From: Hippophae tibetana
Taxonomy: Eukaryota; Streptophyta; Magnoliopsida; Rosales; Elaeagnaceae
Direction: 5' to 3'
NCBI GenBank assembly: GCA_037013495.1
Contig: CM072803.1
Location: forward strand, 55,441,627 to 55,505,626
Length of the DNA stretch: 64,000 nucleotides
The stretch's first letter is position 1. Each line of letters opens with the position of its first letter. Of this stretch, positions 54,191-64,000 are shown one piece after another. Made by a program: the position numbers and the translations under genes. The notes under the pieces were generated by a model, which saw only the letters and a program-made list of their open reading frames with translations, was not told the DNA's origin and did no database searches.

Positions 54191-57100
54191 TATGATATGT
54201 ATTTAAGTGAAATTATTACGTCTTATGATGCAAAACTATTTAAATTTGAAATTTTGTTCATTATTCTAAATAAGAGATCAATAATTTTCATTTTCGACTC
54301 ATTTTTGACATCAATATTCTTAACTTATTTATAAGTTATTGTGGTTTCTTTGGATGGCATCGTAATGAATTTGCCTTTGGTTGTCCCTTTCTCCCTAGAA
54401 ATCTAGGTTTCAAACCCATTCTAAGAGTACGAGTTAGTAAAATATGATGCTACATATTACGCTCATCCACAATAGCAATTTTTCTAGCTCGGTAACAAAA
54501 AGTTTACAAATGATGTCTGAAATAACCTCTATCCATCAACATTTTTCATTTGGAAGGGAGGTAATATAATTTGCATGAATTTGCCTGTGCGGGGAATTAG
54601 GATTTACAAAGGAAAAAAATAATCATAGATCATGAGGACAAATCAATAAGGGGATAATAATACATAATCATTTTCTCATATCTATATTATAAAAGAAAGT
54701 TGGCAAAATAAATACTACGCGTTTTATTTCCTAATAATTATGATATATTTAAGTGAAATTATTACGTCTTATGATGCAAAACTATTTAAATTTGAAATTT
54801 TGTTCATTATTCTAAATAAGAGATCAATAATTCTCATTTTCGACTTATTTTTTACATCAATATTCTTAACTTATTTATAAGTTATTTTCGTTTTTTTGGA
54901 TGCCATCGTAATGAATTTGCCTTCGGTTGTCCCCTTCTCCCTAGAAATCTAGGTTTCAAACCTATTCTAAGAGTAAGAGTTAGTGAAATATGATGCTACA
55001 TATTACGCTCATCCACAATAGCAATTTTTCTAGCTAGGTAACAAAAAGTTTACAAATGATGTCTGAAACAACCTCTATCCATCAACATTTTTCATTTGGA
55101 AGGGAGGTAATATAATTTGCATGAATTTGCCTATGCGGGGAATTAGGACTTACAAAGGAAAGAAAATAATCATAGATCATGAGGAAAAATCAATAAGGGG
55201 AAAATAAAACATAATCATTTTCTCATATCTATATTATAAAAGAAAGTTGTCGAAATAAATACTACGTGTTTTATTTCCTAATAATTATTATATGTATTTA
55301 AGTGAAATTATTACGTCTTATGATGCAAAACTATTTAAATTTGAAATTTTGTTCATTATTCTAAATAAGAGATCAATAATTTTCATTTTCGACTCATTTT
55401 TGACATCAATATTCTTAACTTATTTATAAGTTATTGTGGTTTCTTTGGATGGCATCGTAATGAATTTGCCTTTGGTTGTCCCTTTCTCCCTAGAAATCTA
55501 GGTTTCAAACATATTCTAAGAGTAAGAGTTAGTGAAATATGATGCTACATATTACGCTCATCCACAATAGCAATTTTTCTAGCTAGGTAACAAAAAGATT
55601 ACAAATGATGTCTAAAACAACCTCTATCCATCAACATTTTTCATTTGGAAGGGAGGTAATATAATTTGCATGAATTGGCCTGTGCGGGGAATTAGGACTT
55701 ACAAAGAAAAAAAAATAATCATAGATCATGAGGAAAAATCAATAAGGGGATAATAATACATAATCATTTTCTCATATCTATATTATAAAAGAAAGATTGC
55801 AAAATAAATACTACGCGTTTTATTTCCTAATAATTATGATATATTTAAATGAAATTATTCGTCTTATGATGCAAAACTATTTAAATTTGAAATTTTGTTC
55901 ATTATTCTAAATAAGAGATCAATAATTCTCATTTTCGACTCATTTTTGACATCAATATTCTTAACTTATTTATAAGTTATTTTCGTTTTTTTGGATGGCA
56001 TCGTAATGAAATTGCCTTTGGTTGTCCCCTTCTCCCTAGAAATCTAGGTTTCAAACCTGTTCTATGAGTAAGAGTTAGTGAAATATGATGCTACATATTA
56101 CGCTCATCCACAATAGCAAGTTTTCTAGCTAGGTAACAAAAAGTTTACAAATGATGTCTAAAACAACCTCTATCCATCAATTGTTTCCATTTTGAAGGGA
56201 GGTAATATAATTTGCATGAATTTGCCTATGCGGGGAATTAGGACTTACAAAGGAATGAAAATAATCATAGATCATGAGGAAAAATCAATAAGGGGAAAAT
56301 AAAACATAATCATTTTCTCATATCTATATTATAAAAGAAAGTTGGCGAAATAAATACTACGCGTTTTATTTCCTAATAATTATGATATGTATTTAAGTGA
56401 AATTATTACGTCTTATGATGCAAAACTATTTAAATTTGAAATTTTGTTCATTATTCTAAATAAGAGATCAATAATTTTCATTTTCGACTCATTTTTGACA
56501 TCAATATTCTTAACTTATTTATAAGTTATTGTGGTTTCTTTGGATGGCATCGTAATGAATTTGCCTTTGGTTGTCCCTTTCTCCCTAGAAATCTAGGTTT
56601 CAAACCCATTCTAAGAGTACGAGTTAGTAAAATATGATGCTACATATTACGCTCATCCACAATAGCAATTTTTCTAGCTCGGTAACAAAAAGTTTACAAA
56701 TGATGTCTGAAATAACCTCTATCCATCAACATTTTTCATTTGGAAGGGAGGTAATATAATTTGCATGAATTTGCCTGTGCGGGGAATTAGGATTTACAAA
56801 GGAAAAAAATAATCATAGATCATGAGGAGAAATCAATAAGGGGATAATAATACATAATCATTTTCTTATATCTATATTATAAAAGAAAGTTGGTAAAATA
56901 AATACTACGCGTTTTTTTTCCTAATAATTATGATATATTTAAATGAAATTATTACGTCTTATGATGCAAAACTATTTAAATTTGAAATTTTGTTCATTAT
57001 TCTAAATAAGAGATCAATAATTCTCATTTTCGACTTATTTTTTACATCAATATTCTTAACTTATTTATAAGTTATTTTCGTTTTTTTGGATGCCATCGTA

Positions 57101-58024
57101 ATGAATTTGCCTTCGGTTGTCCCCTTCTCCCTAGAAATCTAGGTTTCAAACCTATTCTAAGAGTAAGAGTTAGTGAAATATGATGCTACATATTACGCTC
57201 ATCCACAATAGCAATTTTTCTAGCTAGGTAACAAAAAGTTTACAAATGATGTCTGAAACAACCTCTATCCATCAACATTTTTCATTTGGAAGGGAGGTAA
57301 TATAATTTGCATGAATTTGCCTATGCGGGGAATTAGGACTTACAAAGGAAAGAAAATAATCATAGATCATGAGGAAAAATCAATAAGGGGAAAATAAAAC
57401 ATAATCATTTTCTCATATCTATATTATAAAAGAAAGTTGTCGAAATAAATACTACGTGTTTTATTTCCTAATAATTATTATATGTATTTAAGTGAAATTA
57501 TTACGTCTTATGATGCAAACCTATTTAAATTTGAAATTTTGTTCATTATTCTAAATAAGAGATCAATAATTTTCATTTTCGACTCATTTTTGACATCAAT
57601 ATTCTTAACTTATTTATAAGTTATTGTGGTTTCTTTGGATGGCATCGTAATGAATTTGCCTTTGGTTGTCCCTTTCTCCCTAGAAATCTAGGTTTCAAAC
57701 ATATTCTAAGAGTAAGAGTTAGTGAAATATGATGCTACATATTACGCTCATCCACAATAGCAATTTTTCTAGCTAGGTAACAAAAAGATTACAAATGATG
57801 TCTAAAACAACCTCTATCCATCAACATTTTTCATTTGGAAGGGAGGTAATATAATTTGCATGAATTGGCCTGTGCGGGGAATTAGGACTTACAAAGAAAA
57901 AAAAATAATCATAGATCATGAGGAAAAATCAATAAGGGGATAATAATACATAATCATTTTCTCATATCTATATTATAAAAGAAAGATTGCAAAATAAATA
58001 CTACGCGTTTTATTTCCTAATAAT

Positions 58025-59117
58025 TATGATATATTTAAATGAAATTATTCGTCTTATGATGCAAAACTATTTAAATTTGAAATTTTGTTCATTATTCTAA
58101 ATAAGAGATCAATAATTCTCATTTTCGACTCATTTTTGACATCAATATTCTTAACTTATTTATAAGTTATTTTCGTTTTTTTGGATGGCATCGTAATGAA
58201 ATTGCCTTTGGTTGTCCCCTTCTCCCTAGAAATCTAGGTTTCAAACCTGTTCTATGAGTAAGAGTTAGTGAAATATGATGCTACATATTACGCTCATCCA
58301 CAATAGCAAGTTTTCTAGCTAGGTAACAAAAAGTTTACAAATGATGTCTAAAACAACCTCTATCCATCAATTGTTTCCATTTTGAAGGGAGGTAATATAA
58401 TTTGCATGAATTTGCCTATGCGGGGAATTAGGACTTACAAAGGAATGAAAATAATCATAGATCATGAGGAAAAATCAATAATGGGAAAATAAAACATAAT
58501 CATTTTCTCATATCTATATTATAAAAGAAAGTTGTCGAAATAAATACTACGCGTTTTATTTCCTAATAATTATGATATATTTAACTGAAATTATTACGTC
58601 TTATGATGCAAAACTATTTAAATTTGAAATTTTGTTCATTATTCTAAATAAGAGATCAATAATTCTCATAATCGACTCATTTTTGACATCAATAATCTTA
58701 ACTTATTTATAAGTTATTTTCGTTTTTTTGGATGGCATCGTAATGAAATTGCCTTTGGTTGTCCCCTTCTCCCTAGAAATCTAGGTTTCAAACCTGTTCT
58801 ATGAGTAAGAGTTAGTGAAATATGATGCTACATATTACGCTCATCCACAATAGCAAGTTTTCTAGCTAGGTAACAAAAAGTTTACAAATGATGTCTAAAA
58901 CAACCTCTATCCATCAATTGTTTCCATTTTGAAGGGAGGTAATATAATTTGCATGAATTTGCCTATGCGGGGAATTAGGACTTACAAAGGAATGAAAATA
59001 ATCATAGATCATGAGGAAAAATCAATAATGGGAAAATAAAACATAATCATTTTCTCATATCTATATTATAAAAGAAAGTTGTCGAAATAAATACTACGCG
59101 TTTTATTTCCTAATAAT
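58025..59117. repeat. Single-monomer duplication m107-m108
   Basis: m107 and m108 both carry AATGAAATTGCC, CCTGTTCTATGAG, AGCAAGTTTTC, CATCAATTGTTTCC and GGAATGAAAATAATC. m108 is therefore a tandem copy of the m107 type, with a new head (TTTAACTGAAATT) and private changes CATAATCGAC and AATAATCTTAAC near 58670-58700. m116 (62950) and m117 (63497) repeat m108 and m109 at an offset of 4379 bp. Confidence 0.85.
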
Positions 59118-59664
59118 TATGATATATTTAACTGAAATTATTACGTCTTATGATGCAAAACTATTTAAATTTGAAATTTTGTTCATTATTCTAAATAAGA
59201 GATAAATAATTCTCATTTTCGACTTATTTTTTACATCAATATTCTTAACTTATTTATAAGTTATTTTCGTTTTTTTGGATGCCATCGTAATGAATTTGCC
59301 TTCGGTTGTCCCCTTCTCCCTAGAAATCTAGGTTTCAAACCTATTCTAAGAGTAAGAGTTAGTGAAATATGAAGCTACATATTACGCTCATCCACAATAG
59401 CAATTTTTCTAGCTAGGTAACAAAAAGTTTACAAATGATGTCTGAAACAACCTCTATCCATCAACATTTTTAATTTGGAAGGTAGGTAATATAATTTGCA
59501 TGAATTTGCCTATGCGGGGAATTAGGACTTACAAAGGAAAGAAAATAATCATAGATCATGAGGAAAAATCAATAAGGGGAAAATGAAACATAATCATTTT
59601 CTCATATCTATATTATAAAAGAAAGTTGTCGAAATAAATACTACGGGTTTTATTTCCTAATAAT

Positions 59665-62600
59665 TATGATATATTTAAGTTAAATTATTATGTCTTATGA
59701 TGCAAAACTATTTAAATTTGAAATTTTGTTCATTATTCTAAATAAGAGATCAATAATTCTCATTTTCGACTCATTTTTGACATCAATATTATTAACTTAT
59801 TTATAAGTTATTGTGTTTTTTTTGGATGGCATCGTAATGAATTTTCCTTTGGTTGTCCCTTTCTCCCTAGAAATCTAGGTTTCAAACCCATTCTAAGAGT
59901 AAGAGTAAGTGAAATATGATTCTACATATTACGCTCATCCACAATAGCAATTTTTCTAGCTCGGTAACAAAAAGTTTACAAATGATGTCTGAAAAACCTC
60001 TATCCATCAACATTTTTCATTTGGAAGGGAGGTAATATAATTTGCATGAATTTGCCTGTGCGGGGAATTAGGACTTAAAAAGGAAAGAAAATAATCATAG
60101 TTCATCGAGAAAAATCAATAAGGGGAAAATAAAACATAATCATTTTCTCATGTCTATATTTTAAAAGAAAGTTGGCGAAATAAATACTACGCTTTTTATT
60201 TCCTAATAATTATGATATGTATTTAAGTGAAATTATTACGTCTTATGATGCAAAACTATTTAAATTTGAAATTTTGTTCATTATTCTAAATAAGAGATCA
60301 ATAATTCTCATTTTCGACTCATTTTTAACATCAATATTCTTAACTTATTTATAAGTTATTGTGATTTGTTTTGGATGGCATCGTAATGAATTTGCCTTTG
60401 GTTGTCCCTTTCTCCCTAGAAATCTAGGTTTCAAACCCATTCTAAGAGTAAGAGTTAGTGAAATGTGAAGCTACATATTACGCTCATCCACAATAGCAAT
60501 TTTTCTAGCTAGGTAACAAAAAGTTTACAAATGATGTCTGAAACAACCTCTATCCATCAACATTTTTCATTTGGAAGGGAGGTAATATAATTTGCATGAA
60601 TTTGCCTGTGCGGGGAATTAGGACTTACAAAGGAAAAAAAATAATCATAGATCATGAGGAAAAATCAATAAGGGGATAATAATACATAATCATTTTATCA
60701 TATCTATATTATAAAAGAAAGTTGGCAAAATAAATACTATGCGTTTTATTTCCTAATAATTATGATATATTTAAGTGAAATTATTACGTCTTATGATGCA
60801 AAACTATTTAAATTTGAAATTTTGTTCATTATTCTAAATAAGAGATCAATAATTTTCATTTTCGACTCATTTTTGACATCAATATTCTTAACTTATTTAT
60901 AAGTTATTGTGGTTTCTTTGGATGGCATCGTAATGAATTTGCCTTTGGTTGTCCCTTTCTCCCTAGAAATCTAGGTTTCAAACATATTCTAAGAGTAAGA
61001 GTTAGTGAAATATGATGCTACATATTACGCTCATCCACAATAGCAATTTTTCTAGCTAGGTAACAAAAAGATTACAAATGATGTCTAAAACAACCTCTAT
61101 CCATCAACATTTTTCATTTGGAAGGGAGGTAATATAATTTGCATGAATTGGCCTGTGCGGGGAATTAGGACTTACAAAGGAAAAAAAATAATCATAGATC
61201 ATGAGGAAAAATCAATAAGGGGATAATAATACATAATCATTTTCTCATATCTATATTATAAAAGAAAGATTGCAAAATAAATACTACGCGTTTTATTTCC
61301 TAATAATTATGATATATTTAAATGAAATTATTTGTCTTATGATGCAAAACTATTTAAATTTGAAATTTTGTTCATTATTCTAAATAAGAGATCAATAATT
61401 CTCATTTTCGACTCATTTTTGACATCAATATTATTAACTTATTTATAAGTTATTGTGTTTTTTTTGGATGGCATCGTAATGAATTTTCCTTTGGTTGTCC
61501 CTTTCTCCCTAGAAATCTAGGTTTCAAACCCATTCTAAGAGTAAGAGTAAGTGAAATATGATTCTACATATTACGCTCATCCACAATAGCAATTTTTCTA
61601 GCTCGGTAACAAAAAGTTTACAAATGATGTCTGAAAAACCTCTATCCATCAACATTTTTCATTTGGAAGGGAGGTAATATAATTTGCATGAATTTGCCTG
61701 TGCGGGGAATTAGGACTTAAAAAGGAAAGAAAATAATCATAGTTCATCGAGAAAAATCAATAAGGGGAAAATAAAACATAATCATTTTCTCATGTCTATA
61801 TTTTAAAAGAAAGTTGGCGAAATAAATACTACGCGTTTTATTTCCTAATAATTATGATATGTATTTAAGTGAAATTATTACGTCTTATGATGCAAAACTA
61901 TTTAAATTTGAAATTTTGTTCATTATTCTAAATAAGAGATCAATAATTCTCATTTTCGACTCATTTTTAACATCAATATTCTTAACTTATTTATAAGTTA
62001 TTGTGATTTGTTTTGGATGGCATCGTAATGAATTTGCCTTTGGTTGTCCCTTTCTCCCTAGAAATCTAGGTTTCAAACCCATTCTAAGAGTAAGAGTTAG
62101 TGAAATGTGAAGCTACATATTACGCTCATCCACAATAGCAATTTTTCTAGCTAGGTAACAAAAAGTTTACAAATGATGTCTGAAACAACCTCTATCCATC
62201 AACATTTTTCATTTGGAAGGGAGGTAATATAATTTGCATGAATTTGCCTGTGCGGGGAATTAGGACTTACAAAGGAAAAAAAATAATCATAGATCATGAG
62301 GAAAAATCAATAAGGGGAAAATAATACATAATCATTTTCTCATATCTATATTATAAAAGAAAGTTGGCAAAATAAATACTATGCGTTTTATTTCCTAATA
62401 ATTATGATATATTTAAGTGAAATTATTACGTCTTATGATGCAAAACTATTTAAATTTGAAATTTTGTTCATTATTCTAAATAAGAGATCAATAATTTTCA
62501 TTTTCGACTCATTTTTGACATCAATATTCTTAACTTATTTATAAGTTATTGTGGTTTCTTTGGATGGCATCGTAATGAATTTGCCTTTGGTTGTCCCTTT

Positions 62601-62949
62601 CTCCCTAGAAATCTAGGTTTCAAACCCATTCTAAGAGTAAGAGTTAGTGAAATATGATGCTACATATTACGCTCATCCACAATAGCAAGTTTTCTAGCTA
62701 GGTAACAAAAAGTTTACAAATGATGTCTAAAACAACCTCTATCCATCAATTGTTTCCATTTTGAAGGGAGGTAATATAATTTGCATGAATTTGCCTATGC
62801 GGGGAATTAGGACTTACAAAGGAATGAAAATAATCATAGATCATGAGGAAAAATCAATAATGGGAAAATAAAACATAATCATTTTCTCATATCTATATTA
62901 TAAAAGAAAGTTGTCGAAATAAATACTACGCGTTTTATTTCCTAATAAT
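59665..62949. repeat. 3-monomer higher-order repeat, ~1,642 bp, two copies
   Basis: m110-m112 (59665, 60211, 60761) pair with m113-m115 (61308, 61853, 62403) at offsets of 1642-1643 bp. Shared markers are AATTTTCC, GAGTAAGTGAAATATG, GTCTGAAAAACC, AGTTCATCGAG and CATGTCTATATTTT (m110/m113), and TTTTTAACATC, GTGATTTGTTTTGG and GAAATGTGAAGC (m111/m114). The first about 100 bp of m113 instead resemble the m107 type. The tail of m115 changes to the CATCAATTGTTTCC type, so the second copy is cut at both ends by exchanges with the neighbouring block. Confidence 0.88.
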
Positions 62950-64000
62950 TATGATATATTTAACTGAAATTATTACGTCTTATGATGCAAAACTATTTAA
63001 ATTTGAAATTTTGTTCATTATTCTAAATAAGAGATCAATAATTCTCATTTTCGACTCATTTTTGACATCAATATTCTTAACTTATTTATAAGTTATTTTC
63101 GTTTTTTTGGATGGCATCGTAATGAAATTGCCTTTGGTTGTCCCCTTCTCCCTAGAAATCTAGGTTTCAAACCTGTTCTATGAGTAAGAGTTAGTGAAAT
63201 ATGATGCTACAGATTACGCTCATCCACAATAGCAAGTTTTCTAGCTAGGTAACAAAAAGTTTACAAATGATGTCTAAAACAACCTCTATCCATCAATTGT
63301 TTCCATTTTGAAGGGAGGTAATATAATTTGCATGAATTTGCCTATGCGGGGAATTAGGACTTACAAAGGAATGAAAATAATCATAGATCATGAGGAAAAA
63401 TCAATAATGGGAAAATAAAACATAATCATTTTCTCATATCTATATTATAAAAGAAAGTTGTCGAAATAAATACTACGCGTTTTATTTCCTAATAATTATG
63501 ATATATTTAACTGAAATTATTACGTCTTATGATGCAAAACTATTTAAATTTGAAATTTTGTTCATTATTCTAAATAAGAGATCAATAATTCTCATTTTCG
63601 ACTTATTTTTTACATCAATATTCTTAACTTATTTATAAGTTATTTTCGTTTTTTTGGATGCCATCGTAATGAATTTGCCTTCGGTTGTCCCCTTCTCCCT
63701 AGAAATCTAGGTTTCAAACCTATTCTAAGAGTAAGAGTTAGTGAAATATGAAGCTACATATTACGCTCATCCACAATAGCAATTTTTCTAGCTAGGTAAC
63801 AAAAAGTTTACAAATGATGTCTGAAACAACCTCTATCCATCAACATTTTTAATTTGGAAGGGAGGTAATATAATTTGCATGAATTTGCCTATGCGGGGAA
63901 TTAGGACTTACAAAGGAAAGAAAATAATCATAGATCATGAGGAAAAATCAATAAGGGGAAAATGAAACATAATCATTTTCTCATATCTATATTATAAAAG
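62950..64000. repeat. End of window: m116 and partial m117, copies of m108-m109
   Basis: m116 carries the CCTGTTCTATGAG and CATCAATTGTTTCC markers. m117 carries TTTAACTGAAATT, CTTCGGTTGTCC, GAAGCTAC and TTTTTAATTTGG as in m109. m117 is cut by the window edge after 504 bp. The array evidently continues beyond base 64000, and likewise before base 1. Confidence 0.9.

Larger units (their letters stand above)
50356..58570. repeat. 4-monomer unit present three times (m93-96, m100-103, m104-107)
   Basis: The order is a GTACGAGTTAG monomer, a CTTCGGTTGTCC monomer, a TATTATATG monomer with AAACATATTC and GAATTGGCC, and a monomer with CCTGTTCTATGAG. The copies start at 50356, 54191 and 56381. The first two are 3835 bp apart because three other monomers (m97-m99) intervene; the last two are adjacent, 2190 bp apart. 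The m100 tail and m101 head differ from their counterparts (no CTTATATC or T8 run before the start). The m103 tail uses an AAGGGG and GTTGGCG form instead of AATGGG and GTTGTCG. Both are signs of local conversion. Confidence 0.88.
1..64000. repeat. Tandem satellite array, ~547-bp monomer, 116 full copies plus partials
   Basis: The whole window is one head-to-tail satellite array. Taking the TATGATAT (TATTATAT in a few copies) landmark as monomer start, the starts are: 2, 551, 1097, 1644, 2191, 2737, 3286, 3833, 4380, 4927, 5473, 6020, 6569, 7116, 7663, 8210, 8756, 9311, 9858, 10406, 10953, 11500, 12047, 12594, 13141, 13687, 14234, 14781, 15328, 15874, 16421, 16970, 17519, 18065, 18612, 19159, 19706, 20253, 20800, 21346, 21893, 22439, 22986, 23535, 24084, 24630, 25179, 25726, 26273, 26823, 27359, 27905, 28454, 29000, 29547, 30094, 30641, 31191, 31727, 32273, 32823, 33359, 33909, 34458, 35004, 35554, 36100, 36647, 37197, 37748, 38295, 38844, 39390, 39936, 40486, 41033, 41584, 42131, 42682, 43229, 43780, 44327, 44877, 45426, 45972, 46522, 47069, 47615, 48164, 48713, 49260, 49807, 50356, 50904, 51451, 52000, 52546, 53093, 53642, 54191, 54739, 55286, 55835, 56381, 56929, 57476, 58025, 58571, 59118, 59665, 60211, 60761, 61308, 61853, 62403, 62950, 63497. 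They are numbered m1 to m117 in that order in other entries. The mean spacing is 547.4 bp. All copies share one orientation, and nothing else is inserted. Arrays like this are typical of eukaryotic centromeric or heterochromatic DNA; that placement is inferred. Confidence 0.99.

Noticed and set aside
1-64000. CRISPR array
   Set aside because: Repeats are about 547 bp with no unique spacers between them; they abut directly.
1-64000. CENP-B box or telomere-type repeats
   Set aside because: I looked for the CENP-B core (TTCG followed by CGGG at the right spacing) and for TTTAGGG- or TTAGGG-type tandem runs and saw neither.
1-64000. Transposable element, LTR or viral insertion
   Set aside because: No interruption of monomer spacing large enough to hold an element; all spacings lie between 536 and 555 bp and the outliers are explained by an 11-bp loss and a 6-bp gain.

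Overview
This window is one uninterrupted block of tandem satellite DNA. A single AT-rich monomer of about 547 bp is repeated head to tail 116 full times, from base 2 to base 63496, plus a partial last copy running to base 64000. All copies lie in the same orientation. I checked every monomer start in turn (listed under the first feature) and found no gap, inversion, transposon, RNA gene or believable protein gene. Monomer lengths fall mostly in the classes 546, 547, 549 and 550 bp; the extremes are 536 and 555 bp. A hand count of one monomer (11500-12046) gives 158 G+C in 547 bp, or 28.9%. The pattern is that of eukaryotic centromeric, pericentromeric or other heterochromatic satellite DNA. 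A plant source looks plausible from the monomer length and base composition, but I cannot name the species or match the satellite to a named family.

The main structure is above the monomer level. Neighbouring monomers differ visibly, but blocks of several monomers recur nearly unchanged, giving higher-order repeats (HORs) whose unit size changes along the window. In order: a 5-monomer unit of about 2.735 kb (2-9857), one copy of which has 6 monomers; a short dimer zone (10406-12593); a 10-monomer unit followed by a 12-monomer version (5.47 and 6.57 kb, 12330-24365); an 8-monomer unit (4.37 kb, 23535-32272); a 6-monomer unit (about 3.29 kb, 33359-39935); a 4-monomer unit (2.196 kb, 40486-44876); a different 4-monomer unit (2.191 kb, 46522-50903); a third 4-monomer unit present three times (50356-58570); and a 3-monomer unit (1.642 kb, 59665-62949). 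Related blocks also recur at 14- and 20-monomer distances.

Many joins between blocks fall inside a monomer, giving chimeric monomers. This is the expected footprint of unequal crossover and gene conversion during local amplification. Within the monomer the most stable features are an 18-bp dyad (8-bp arms, 2-bp loop), two short overlapping inverted repeats, an 11-bp tandem pair that has contracted in three monomers, and an ACGCGT site near the monomer end whose variants look like decay of methylated CpG. No new protein-based system is present; the interest lies in how the array has evolved.
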